The notes under the pieces are model-generated. The model did not search any database, had not been told where the DNA came from, and saw nothing but the letters and a program-made list of their open reading frames with translations. The translations under genes and the position numbers were made by a program. A DNA stretch of 64,000 nucleotides from Cephalotus follicularis. Its lineage: Eukaryota; Streptophyta; Magnoliopsida; Oxalidales; Cephalotaceae. The stretch spans positions 165,298 to 229,297 of the forward strand of contig BDDD01001663.1 in NCBI GenBank assembly GCA_001972305.1. Direction: 5' to 3'. Shown in pieces: positions 23,447 through 33,649 of this stretch. Numbering within the stretch: position 1 is the stretch's first letter; every line of letters starts with the position of its first letter.

Positions 23447-25060
23447 ATGGCAACCCAAATGAATCTAAACGTCAGATTAGAAGGTTCCTCCATTACTAGA
23501 CCTCCATTTTTTTGACGGAAACAACTATAGTTTTTGGAAGACTAGAATGACAATATTTGTACAATCCTTAGACTATCAATTATGGAACATTATTGTAAAT
23601 GGTTTAACGATAATGATTTTAGAACGTTACAATTAAATTCAAAAGCTAAGCATGTTTTGTTTTGTGTCGTTGGTCCAAATGAATTTAATCGCATTTCTTC
23701 TTGCGACACGGTGAAAGAAATGTGGGACTTATTAGAAGTTACGTATGAAGGTACTAATCAAGTAAAGGAATCAAAAATTAGTATGCTTGTACATGAATAC
23801 GAATTATTTTTGATCCATGACAATCAACGTATTAGTGATATGTTTACTCGCTTTACTACAATTGTCAATTCTCTTAAAAATCATGGAAAATCTTATTCTA
23901 ACCAAGAACTTGTAAGGAAGATTTTAAGGTGCTTGCCAAGAACTTGGACTCCAAAAGGTAACGACAATTGACGAAGCTACGGATCTCTCAACTCCTCCAC
24001 TTGAACAACTCCTAGTTTCATTGATGACACATGAGACAACGATGAAGAATCATGAGCATGTGGAGGTCAAAAAGAAGAAAACAATTGCTTTAAGGGCCTC
24101 GAAGGGAGAAAGTGAAAGTGACAAAGATGGAGAAATGGAACTCATAACTTCTCAATTCAAGAAGTTCCTCGAAAGTCAAAAAGGCAAAAAGGCCTTCAAA
24201 AAGAAATTCCCTCGAGAAGAAGAATCAAGCAAAAGGGAAGAGCCAACTTGTTATGAATGCAAAAAGCGAGACATTTAAAAAACGAGTGCCAAAATCTTAA
24301 GAAGAATGAAAAATTCAACAAAGAGCAATTCGAAAAGAAGAAAGCAATGGTAGCCACATGGGACGATAGAAATCCCTCAAGCTCCGAAGAAGAAAGTGAT
24401 GAAGAGGTTGCAAACATCGCTTTCATGGCAATTGAGGAGGAGAATGAAGATGAGGTAAAATTTTCTTTTGACGACCTTCAAGATGCATATGAGAATTTAT
24501 TTAATGAATATAAAAATGTGTCCATAAAGAATAAATCTCTCAAGAAAGATGTTTGCTTTACATCTAAAGAACTTGAAAATCTAAAGAATGAGAATAGAAA
24601 ATATATAAACGATTTTGAATCTCTAAAAGTTAAGAATAGCATCTATATGAATGATATTAAAGTTTTGTATGTGTCTTGAAAATTATCAATTGATTCAAAG
24701 GAAGAAAATGAAAAATTAAAACTTGAAATTGATGCTTTGAAGAGAACTTTTTATAAGTTTTCTAATAGTAGTACTAAATTGGATAATCTTTTGGGTTTAC
24801 AAATATGTGTGTTTGACAAAGCCAGTTTAGGCTATGAAGAAATGAATAATGTCAAACACTTTAATAATTTCTTTGTTAAGAAAAATGAGCCTAAAATTGT
24901 TTGCAATTATTGTGGTAGACTTGGACATGTTTCTACCTCTTGCATTTAGAGAAATACATTTTTTTTTGGTAGAACTAGAAAAATTTGGGTTTCTAAATGA
25001 ACTTTTGTGACTAACTTGCAAGGACCGAAGTTCAAATGGGTACAAAAACTTAAACTCTAT
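23447..25060 (+). pseudogene. gag: Copia S gag with C-terminal coiled coil and second knuckle
   Basis: Starts at the ATG at 23447 (M-A-T-Q-M-N-L-N). An early frameshift near the R-P-P-F-F segment leads to the copia gag (UBN2-type) region at 23582-23971 (K-E-M-W-D-L-L; H-E-Y-E-L-F; L-R-C-L-P-R). A first knuckle at 24248-24293 is broken by a frameshift after C-Y-E-C-K-K. Next comes an acidic, Lys/Glu/Asn-rich stretch at 24257-24750 with a heptad-like pattern. A second intact-looking knuckle (C-N-Y-C-G-R-L-G-H-V-S-T-S-C) lies at 24901-24944. The frame fades after W-V-Q-K near 25045. Protease, IN, RT and RH are missing. Confidence 0.85.
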
Positions 25061-25130
25061 TTTTGTAGGTGTACTTGGAGTTAGTTTTCAAATTATTCAA
25101 GTACATAAGTTAGTGGGAGAAAGCATTTGT

Positions 25131-25140
25131 TGAGGGGGAG
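25131..25140 (+). other. Copia S polypurine-like box 1
   Basis: TGAGGGGGAG, the first of three near-identical purine boxes upstream of the 3' LTR (others at 25321-25330 and 25458-25466). Multiple such boxes are a known trait of sireviruses. Confidence 0.7.
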
Positions 25141-25320
25141 GTAATATCTTTAATACATTTTTTATGCATTGATAAAATGCTCTCTTTGAATCTAATTTTA
25201 TCTTTTAATTGATATCTCTTTAAATTTGTCAAGAGGAAATCATATTTGTTGAAATAATCTTTTTGATGCTAACAAAAAGGGAGAGAATGCTTTTGGCTTA
25301 AGGAAATTGATAACTTATAT

Positions 25321-25330
25321 TAAGGGGGAG
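25321..25330 (+). other. Copia S polypurine-like box 2
   Basis: TAAGGGGGAG, 190 bp downstream of box 1 and identical to box 3. Confidence 0.7.
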
Positions 25331-25457
25331 TGTATGTTAAGAGTAAGCTATAAATAGGAATATTTGTATATTTTTCTTTGTTGTGAATTTGAAATTTAGT
25401 CTTATGGGGATAATTAAACTTTAAGTTCAAAGGAAGGTTAAAAAGAACCTGTCATAT

Positions 25458-25466
25458 TAAGGGGGA
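25458..25466 (+). other. Copia S polypurine-like box 3
   Basis: TAAGGGGGAG-type box about 130 bp upstream of the LTR. The tract used for priming is probably the LTR-adjacent AAAACGGGAGAGAT at 25581-25594. Confidence 0.7.
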
Positions 25467-25594
25467 GTTTATCTAAAGTTTTTAAGTTTGTATCTAAAGG
25501 AAATCTATCATTCAAATGTACTTACTGTTATGAACTGTTATACATTCTTTTCCTTAATGCAACAAATTTTTGTAATCATCAAAACGGGAGAGAT

Positions 25595-26777
25595 TGTTGA
25601 CTTTTAGTCTCAATCCTGAATTTTAATGATTACATATTTGCATTTAACTTTGTATTTTTCTGTGCAAGAAAAGATAAAAAAAATTAAGAAGTGTAGAAAC
25701 AGGACAAAGCGCCGACGGTTTTGAGCAAAGCATCAGTGCTTAACACAGCTACGAAGGCTACGAGCAAAGTGCCAATAGTTGAACCTGTCTAAGCTAAAAT
25801 CTGCTTAAAGAGCCGATGGTCTAAAAGAAAGCGTCAGTGGTTTGGACCAAGGCATCAATGCTTAAAGAGCCTGTATCTGTGGTTAAAAATAGTGACTTGA
25901 AAAATCAATTGAAGAACTAAAAGCGGCGACGTTCAAGGGAAAGCGTCAGCGCTTTATGCCAAAGAGTCGACACCCAGATCAAAGCGCCAATGGACTAAAC
26001 GAGAAATTTCAAATTCAAACGCATAACGGTAACATAAGCGTCGACACTTTATGTGACACCATCAACACTTTGCACAGCTGGAAAATTACTGATCGCGTTT
26101 TAAAGAGCCGACTTTGAAGCCGCAACTTCCAAGACAACAAACAACGGCTATAACACTTTTACAACGGCCATAAACTGAAGATAGCTATATATAGAGGCCA
26201 AGAAAAAAGATAAAAGAGACTTTGAATATCTAATCTCAAGAGCTCAACCTTCATAACAAAAGACAAGAAAATCAAGAGAACAACTTCTACTTTCAAATCC
26301 ATCAAAGCTTCAATCTAGCACTCTATCACTTTCACATAAAACCTTTTAGAGGTTAATTTGTAAACACAAAACCATCCTTCAAATATTTCTTTGTAAAAGG
26401 GGTGTTGAAACCCTTAGTGAGAATATTGAAGGGACTGAACCCTTGTAAGGTGCTTAGTTCATTTGCACCCGTAATCCAAAAATCAAGTGTAAGGTGGTTT
26501 TCTTTGATTTGCTCCCATAAGCCAAAATCAAAAGGGTGCTAGTGGTTTCTAGGAGAATCTCAAGGGGGTCTTGAGAAAGTGGACGTAGGCATGGATTTTG
26601 CCGAACCACTATAACTTTGTTTGCACTCTCTCTATCCCTTCTCTCTTTACTTTCTATTGTTTGCATCTCAATTGTTTTAAGTTGTTCTTGTATGCTTGTT
26701 TATTTTCATAGTTCATAATTTGTTAATTCCGCCAAAAAAATATCTCTTTAGTTTAACGTTACCTTATAGGTTTTTCA
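25595..26777 (+). repeat. Copia S 3' LTR (1183 bp)
   Basis: From TGTTGACTTTTAGTC, right after the polypurine tract, to GGTTTTTCA. The first 520 bases hold a cluster of AAGCGTCGACRCTTT-like motifs (25695-26115). A TATA-like TATATATAGAGG at about 26186-26197 follows the cluster, suggesting the cluster lies in U3 upstream of the promoter. A short duplication around TTTGCACCCGTAA sits near 26463. Confidence 0.9.
25695..26115. repeat. GTCGAC-type motif cluster in copia S LTR
   Basis: About a dozen degenerate copies of AAAGCGYCGACGGTTTT / AAGCGTCGACACTTT, irregularly spaced (for example AAGAGTCGACACC and AAGCGTCGACACTTTATG). Palindromic LTR repeats are known in sireviruses; the sharing with gypsy LTRs in this window is the unusual part. 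Confidence 0.8.
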
Positions 26778-27709
26778 GTGCAACTTGTATAACCTACCTG
26801 TTAGCGATCTAGCTAGCGAACCTCTTATCATTGGCCAATCTCTTCACACAGCACACACAATACATTTTGTTACACTTTACACATCAGATTCACAAAACTG
26901 TCACCACCGGAGCTCTAGCCAGATTCCGATCAACACCCTGGGCTCCAGCGACACCCATAAACAGACTCCACATTGGACGATCTACTCAATGTTGCCTTTG
27001 ACTCGCTGTGACTCATCGTGAATCGTATAGTCAAAGACGACAGTGAGTCCAACACACCGAGTTGACTCTCCGGACTTTCGCAACTCTGACCACTTCACAA
27101 ACAACCACCCACAAGGCCCGTTCGACATGTCTCTGCCCGAGACTCAGTGAGAATCGGCGCTGACGTGCCTTACTGAAGCTCCGACCAGTTTGCCTAGCTC
27201 CGACCAGGCCATAATCGGCATTAAAAGTCTTTGATCAAGCCGTTGGAGACCGAGACTCGGTGTGAAACGCCGTATCAGAGGCAACAACAAGATGGACTCG
27301 CCTAGTTGACTCAGAGACTATAATCCGGCCGATTCCGGCCGAAACACAGCACAACGATGAAAAAAAGGGGAAGAGCTGGTCTTCTAGACAAAGACCAGCC
27401 CTTCACTCATGGTAGAACCGGCGGTGGAAGCGGCGACAGTGATGGCAAAGCATCGGGGAGAAAAGAAAAGGAAAGATAAGAGGGAAAGGAGGTTACCGGC
27501 GGCTCTAGAAGGACATGCGCGCGCCATCTCCCAGTTCGGCGCCTTCGTCCGGCGTCATCTTCTCCCGGCGTTCTCTCTCTCCCTCTCTCTGTCGCTCTGT
27601 CTCTTGTGTCTCTTGCTTTGGCTGGAGCAATATGCGCTAGCCTTTATCTTAATAGTCAGGCGCAAAACGTGCCTGACTTTTTTTTTTCAATATATATTGG
27701 GGGCTTACA
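26778..27709 (-). repeat. Gypsy F 3' LTR, partial
   Basis: Aligns with about 32783-33649. On the minus strand it starts TGTAAGCCCCCAATATA after the tract TAGGAGGGGAGGA (27722-27710). It contains GAGTTGACTC-type motifs at 27000-27320, a GC-rich leader, a CT-rich patch, and two small hairpins at 27620-27642 and 27654-27678. The frame at 27409-27750 is LTR leader sequence, not a gene. Confidence 0.85.
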
Positions 27710-27724
27710 TCCTCCCCTCCTATT

Positions 27725-30700
27725 TGAAATCTCATCCCGAGATTCCCTAGGTTAAAACATGTGAGTGTATAATGCCTTCATTTCAATCTCTTGTCCTGTG
27801 CGGCTTTCTCAACTCATAACATTGCCATAACATATCAACTAGGTCATTGTCCTTGTTCCTTGACCATTTGATCCATAGTCATTCGATCCATGACCGTACG
27901 GTCCATAACCATATAATCCATTCCATCATCATTCGACTTCCATATCATTCCAAAACCATCTCCGAATACATATGAGTTCTCATCGGACTTCTCCGTCGTT
28001 TCTTGCACAAGCTTTGGTCCAAAGGATTTTGTTCACTTACGTCAAGCTAACAAACTGGGTTTTACACTTCCTACCATAGAGAGCCTCAAATAGTGCCATT
28101 CCAGCACTGGTATGATAACTGTTATTATACGCGAACTCTACTAACCGAATATGTTCATCCTAGCTGCCATCCCAGTCCATTACGCATGCCCATTACAATA
28201 CTATGATTTTATCCATGTACCATGCCTTATGAGATAGATGTCGATCCCATAGGCTGAGTGGTAGGGCAAACATCTAGGCAACTACGCCTACTCCCCCTTC
28301 ATATCATTCCACCAGATTGAGATATGGATCTCGGTACATCTTGCTAATCGCCAGATGTACTGAGAAACTGGAGCGATAAGCTTGTGACTATAGCTCCTCT
28401 GTCAGCTTTTCGTTGTAAAGGGCAGAAACTCGGCGTTGGGATCTTACCAACTCATCACCATGAATCGAGAATTCGGGTTTGATTCCATCTTGATCTTGTA
28501 ATGAAGCCTTAAGCAATTCACCATCCATCCCTTGGCCTCTCAATTCTATCCATCAACCATGGTCGTGCTTGGACTTGGGAGATTGTCAAGCAAGCTAATC
28601 GGCGACTTAAGGCGTTTGCCACCATATTAACCTGACCTAGGTGATGTTGGATTTCATAGATGTAACTATGGAGCAGCTCCATCCACCTTCTTTGCCTCAT
28701 ATTTAGATCCTTCTGGGAGAAAAGATGTTTCGGATCCTTGTGATCGGTAAAAGCCTCAAACTTAGTGTCGAATAGAAAGGGTCTCCATTTGCGTAGCCCA
28801 TAGATAACGCTGCAATTTCTAGGTCATGAGTGGAACGACTTACTCATGAGATTCCAACTTTCCTTGAGACATAGGCACTCACTTCCCCATATAACCACAA
28901 ACACAATTCAACCATTCCATGAGGTATCACTATATACCAAACAATCTTCACTACCCTCAGGGAAAACCATGATCGGCGCAGATATCATATGATATTTTAA
29001 ATCCTAGAAGCTCCATTGAAAACTTTCATCACTTACATCCCCTGTCTTTCTGCATCAATCGGGTCAATGGTGTAATAATCTGAAAAATTTCTACGACAAA
29101 GAGGCGGTAATAGCCCGCTAAGCCGAAGAAACTGTGGATCTCAGTCACGTTGGTTAGCCGTTTCCAATCCTTCACTGCTTCTATCCTTGTTAAGTCCACA
29201 GATAAACCGGCACTAGAGACAATATGACCGAGGAAAACTACCTCTGATAACCAAAATTCATATTTACTAGACTTGGCATACCATCGAGGATCTCGCAAGA
29301 CCCGCCATGCTCAGCGCAACCGCTTCCATGGTATTCCGTAGAATTGGAATGCACTAACACATCATCGAAGGAGATTACGATGATGCGGGCAAGATATGGA
29401 TTACACACCCTTTTCGTAAGGTTTACGAATGTAGCAGGGCATTGGTCACCCCAAACAAAATCATGATCAACTTATAAAGTCCATATTGGGACTTGGAGGT
29501 TGTCGATAACAATACATATCTGTATGGATCCATCTCTGAAATCACGTCCAACTTATCCCTCGACAACACTAAGAAGTTTGCCACCATATAGTCGGCTATT
29601 TCTATAGCACATGACTCACACACCCATTCTGGATGAATCGATTCTCCTATTGGGGTGTTAACTTACATAACATCCAACAAATATTCAGGTTTCACATCAA
29701 CATGACATAAAAAATGCAAGGTAATGCATAAACATAATGAACCCGGATTTATAAGAGTCCGCGTTATTTATAGAAAAATAAGAATCGTACCATCAAACTT
29801 AAGCAGATCCCAATAGCTCCCTTGTTTATAGCATAAGAGTCCAACTTATCACGGCTTAGTTGATAGCCGATATTCTGGTCTTGAAGAAAATCTCCTTGAA
29901 ACTGACCCATACCTTGTCCTTGCTAACTTCCAGAACCATATCATTCCTGAGGACACTCTCTAACCATGTGTTTCGAAGCTCCACAAACCATACACTCGTC
30001 AGTCTTCCACCAACAGTCATCAAATACATGACTTGTGGGTTGGCAATGTACACACGGGTCAAGGAAATCTAACCACCACTACTGGCAAGTCTAGAGTGAC
30101 CTACCAGAGTTGCCATTCTCCTTTGCTGTCACTGTCGAAAGCCATGCACTCTTCTCCTTTGCTGCAAACCTCTATGCAATTATTGGAAAATTTTTAGCTG
30201 TAATCCTCAGCTAATGATGTTCCCAACTTAGAGAACGCTGAAGCATCTTTTAATTGATCAAGAATTGAATAATATGAGGCAACGGGTACTTGTCCTTAAT
30301 AGTACTCTGTTCAATTGCTGATAATCAATGCACATTCGGAGGGATCCATCCTTTTTCTTCACAACAAGATAGGTGTTCCCCAAGGAGAAACACTCGGCCT
30401 TATGAAACCTCTATCGAGCAACTCCTACAATTGAACTTTCAATTCTTTCAACTCAGGAGGGGCCATACGATAGGAGCTCTCGATATCAATGCCGTCTCTG
30501 GAAGCAAATCAATCGAAAACTCTGAATCCCCCTATGGAGGTAAGGATGTCAACTCATCCAGAAATACATCCAGGCATTCACAAAAAACTAAAACATCCTC
30601 CAACCTCGGTACCCATTTCCCGCTATCCATTACATATGCCAAGTATCTACTGCAACCTTGCTTCAAAAGTACGTCAGCATATATAGCGAAAATCGTCCGA

Positions 30701-30830
30701 ACTGACTGGTGCTCTAAGGTTCCAATAAATTGGAACTAAGGCTGACTTGGCATACTAAAGCTTAGGATCTTTCCGTTCCAATCCACCTGGGCATAATATG
30801 CCGCTAACCAATCCATTCCATAATGATCTA
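27725..30830 (-). pseudogene. pol: Gypsy F pol relic (PR-RT-RH-IN)
   Basis: Protease tail (M-D-W-L-A-A-Y-Y-A-Q) lies near 30815-30740. RT fingers are at 30470-30290 ([12 protein letters not shown]). The palm at 29623-29320 includes a surviving F-D-D-V-L-V-H-S box near 29345. The thumb is at 29298-29029 (F-L-G-H-I-V; G-Y-Y-R). RNase H end is at 28700-28518 (N-M-V-A-N-A-L-S-R-R). IN zinc part is near 28440-28300. IN core C-part is at 28220-28040 (V-E-F-A-Y-N-N-S-Y-H; E-A-L-Y-G-R-K). Dense stops and frameshifts mark this as the most decayed pol in the window. Between 30830 and 31571 gag is not recognisable and may be largely deleted. Confidence 0.85.
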
Positions 30831-31204
30831 TTCCATAAAGAAAGACTATTCAAGTACGAGACCTTAACATCCATCCAATTGTTAGTTCTACATAGGTTCT
30901 AGTCTGTAAACAATCCACAAAGTCTCAGTCCCATATAAGACCATGCTCCTCGGTCCAACACGAATTAAATGACCCAAGTGGTGTCATCTCAAAGCAATTT
31001 CCCAAATTACATGTGTCAGACTACGAGCCTTTATCTCCAACCTTCAACCTTTGGCACCAGTCTGTTTGGCAGCCGTAAGGACAGGTCTGCTCGGCATTCA
31101 ATAGCGCAGGTCTGCTCTACAGACTTAAGGACAGGTATGCTCGACAACCTTGAACGCTGGTCTGGTAGAGACAGTCCATTTAATAACAACAAGGAGGTTA
31201 GCTA

Positions 31205-31236
<32 letters not shown>

Positions 31237-31571
31237 AGTAGTTAACCATATACCATCAACCCATACCATAGAACCAAAAGTCTTGGGGTTCCCCTCCTTT
31301 TACCTTCCATATCCATGTTGTATAAGAGGCAAAAGAATCAGCTATCGATTTCCATAATCATAATGCAAGAAAATTACAGAACCACAATTTATCAATATCA
31401 CTCAGTCCCATTAAGAACAAACTTATCCATATCACTTAATCCCTAAGAACTCAACACAACACTGATTATTATTCTGCAACACCAATTAACTCCAAATAGC
31501 ACTTTATTCAATTAATCACTTTTAATTCTCAACAACCTAAGATCCTATCCTGATGTATCTAGGATAGACCA

Positions 31572-31583
31572 TCTCTGATACCA
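31572..31583 (-). other. Gypsy F primer-binding site
   Basis: Minus strand reads TGGTATCAGAGA, three bases inside the LTR end at 31587. Confidence 0.88.
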
Positions 31584-31586
31584 AGC

Positions 31587-33649
31587 TGTCACGCCCCGAA
31601 CCTCGAGTGTAAACCCCCACTACTCGACGTGTGAGATACCATCCATTACATCAAACCATATCATATATCATACTCCAAAGTGCTATACACATATATATCA
31701 TTTAAATCAGCTTCATATTACATCAGTGGAATAATCAATTCAAATAAAAACTAGCTCTCAAAATCTCCCGAAAATCGGGCATGAAGTATTTGATAACCAT
31801 ATAACCCACATTCCATCGCCAGTCAGCGTCCAGTGATGATGTGATCTAACACCCATAATCCTTGCGACGGAAATATAGATTATGAATGGGTTATCTCATA
31901 GGTCTCAATCAATAATATCCACCATAGTCATACCATATAATACTTGTAACCCATAATCGTATTTTGTAGAAATGATAGGGACCTAATAAAAGGGATCACG
32001 TAGGATCCACGTCCGTCAAAAGAGTTTATAATTCATCTCCATGATCATAAGTTATTTTTCGTATCCATAAGTCATTTCTGTTTCCAAAATCATTTGTTGG
32101 TCCCTATCGAGTTTGTAAAACAATGGAGAGGAAGTCCAGTGAAATCATCCGCGTCCAAATGTCCCAAAGGCACTATCCTAACCATTCTTGAAAATTGTTT
32201 GTATAAACTCTTTGTTGCATTTTCTTCAAGAATCACTTGAAAACTTGATTTAAGATTCAACAGTGTTAAATGATGATTCACATAGGATACAAGGCCTTAG
32301 GGAGGCTTCCTATGGAATCAATTTAAAGAAGAAATAGTTTGGAATTGAAAAGAGTGAGAAACAATGCCATTTCGCAAAACAGGGCACTAAGCGTAGACAA
32401 GTTTAGTTTAAAAGCGTAAAGTGTCAACTATCCAGTTTAACCCACAAAAGTCGAAGGTTTTAGAAAGCAGACGCATAAATCATCGACTACTCAGTTTATA
32501 GGCATGAAATCGTCGACGGGTTAGTTCTGAAAGCGTAAAGTGTTGACGATTTTTGGTAGAAAATGTAGTTTAAAAATAGTTTTCAAATCAATGGAACTAT
32601 GTCCAAAATCCATGAAATCCGTTTCAATATCAGTAAAAACAGTTTATAGATTCACACCCAGTTCCCAATTGGTACGATAACAAATAAACAATAGCAGTTT
32701 CAATAACCGTATAACAATAGTATATCAACACACAGCAAGTGTAACACAGTAACAATTCACACAATTCATTGAAATGCATGAATGCAATGCAACTAGTATA
32801 ACCTACATGTTAGCGAACCTCTTATCCTTGGCCAATCTCTTCACACTACGCACACAATACATTTCGTTACACTTTACACATCGGAATCGCAAAACTGTCA
32901 CGACCGGAGCTCCGGCCAGATTTCGGCCAACACCATGGGCTCTAGCGACACCCATAAACAAACTCCACATTGGACGATATACTGAATGCTGCCTGTCACT
33001 CGCCGTGACATGCCGTGAATCGCACAGTCAGAGCCGGCAGGGAGTCCAACTCACTGAGTTGACTCGTCGGACTTCCACAACTCTGGCCACTTCACAAAAA
33101 AGCACCCACAAGGCCATTTTGACATGTCTCTGCCGGAGACTCTATCAGAATCGGTGCTAACGCACCTTGCTGGAGCTCCGACCAGTTCGCCTAGCTCCAG
33201 TCATGCCATAACCGGGCATTAAAAGTCTTCGATCAAGCCATTGGCGACCGAGACTCTCCATGACTCAGCGTGAAATGCCGTGTCACAGGCAACAACGAGA
33301 TGAACTCGCCGAGTTGACTCATAGACTATAATCCGGCCCTTCACCCATGGTGAAGACAGTGGTGAAAGCGGTGACAGTGATGGCAAAGCGTCAGGGAGAA
33401 AAGAAAAGGAAAGAGAAGATGGAAATTAGGTTATCGGCGGCTGGAAGAGGACCTGCGCGGGCCGTCTCCCGGTCTGGCAACTTCATCCGGTGTCGTCTTC
33501 TCCCAGCGTTCTCTCTCTCCCGCTCTCTGCTGCTCTCTCTCTTGTCTCTCTTGCTTTGGCTGGCGCAAAATGCGCTAGCCTTTCTCTTAATAGTCAGGCA
33601 TAAAATGCGCCTGGTGTTTTTTTCTATATATATATATTGGGGGCTTACA
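31587..33649 (-). repeat. Gypsy F 5' LTR (2063 bp)
   Basis: Plus-strand ends are TGTCACGCCCCGAACC and TTGGGGGCTTACA, giving TG...CA in minus orientation. It contains a GTCGAC/AAGCGT motif cluster at 32395-32555, a GAGTTGACTC group at 33000-33320, and a hairpin at 33558-33580. A CATGCCCGATTTTCGGGAG block at about 31760-31790 is shared with N. Frames at 32774-33160 and 33347-33652 are LTR sequence. Confidence 0.88.
32395..32555. repeat. GTCGAC-type motif cluster in F LTR
   Basis: Degenerate copies of AAAGCGTAAAGTGTCAAC and ATCGTCGACGGG-like words (about seven in 160 bases), in the same style as the clusters of G, H, S and X. Confidence 0.65.

Larger units (their letters stand above)
23122..26777 (+). 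mobile_element. Copia S, sirevirus-like, pol deleted
   Basis: Ty1/copia element whose 5' LTR is split by A (left part off-window). Order: LTR remnant, PBS, gag with knuckle, coiled-coil segment, second knuckle, then no pol, several polypurine boxes and a full 3' LTR. Repeated polypurine boxes, LTR palindrome clusters and this gag type fit the Sirevirus genus (Maximus/SIRE). The right flank GTGCA at 26778 corresponds to the F LTR, into which S inserted. Confidence 0.82.
26778..33649 (-). mobile_element. Gypsy F, decayed minus-strand element
   Basis: Oldest layer of the left nest. Minus-strand order: 5' LTR 33649-31587, PBS, short relic of gag/PR, RT, RH, IN, polypurine tract 27722-27710, then 3' LTR 27709-26778, cut by copia S. 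The rest of the 3' LTR and the second target-site copy are off-window. The right flank is TGATG (33650-33654). Confidence 0.82.

Noticed and set aside
24257..24679. Acidic coiled-coil frame considered as a captured host gene
   Set aside because: It starts inside the first zinc knuckle of S gag and leads into the second, so it is gag C-terminus.
27409..27750. 113-codon frame with hydrophobic C-terminal part
   Set aside because: Lies wholly in the F 3' LTR; its counterpart at 33347-33652 diverges in frame, and the hydrophobic stretch is encoded by the CT-rich patch.
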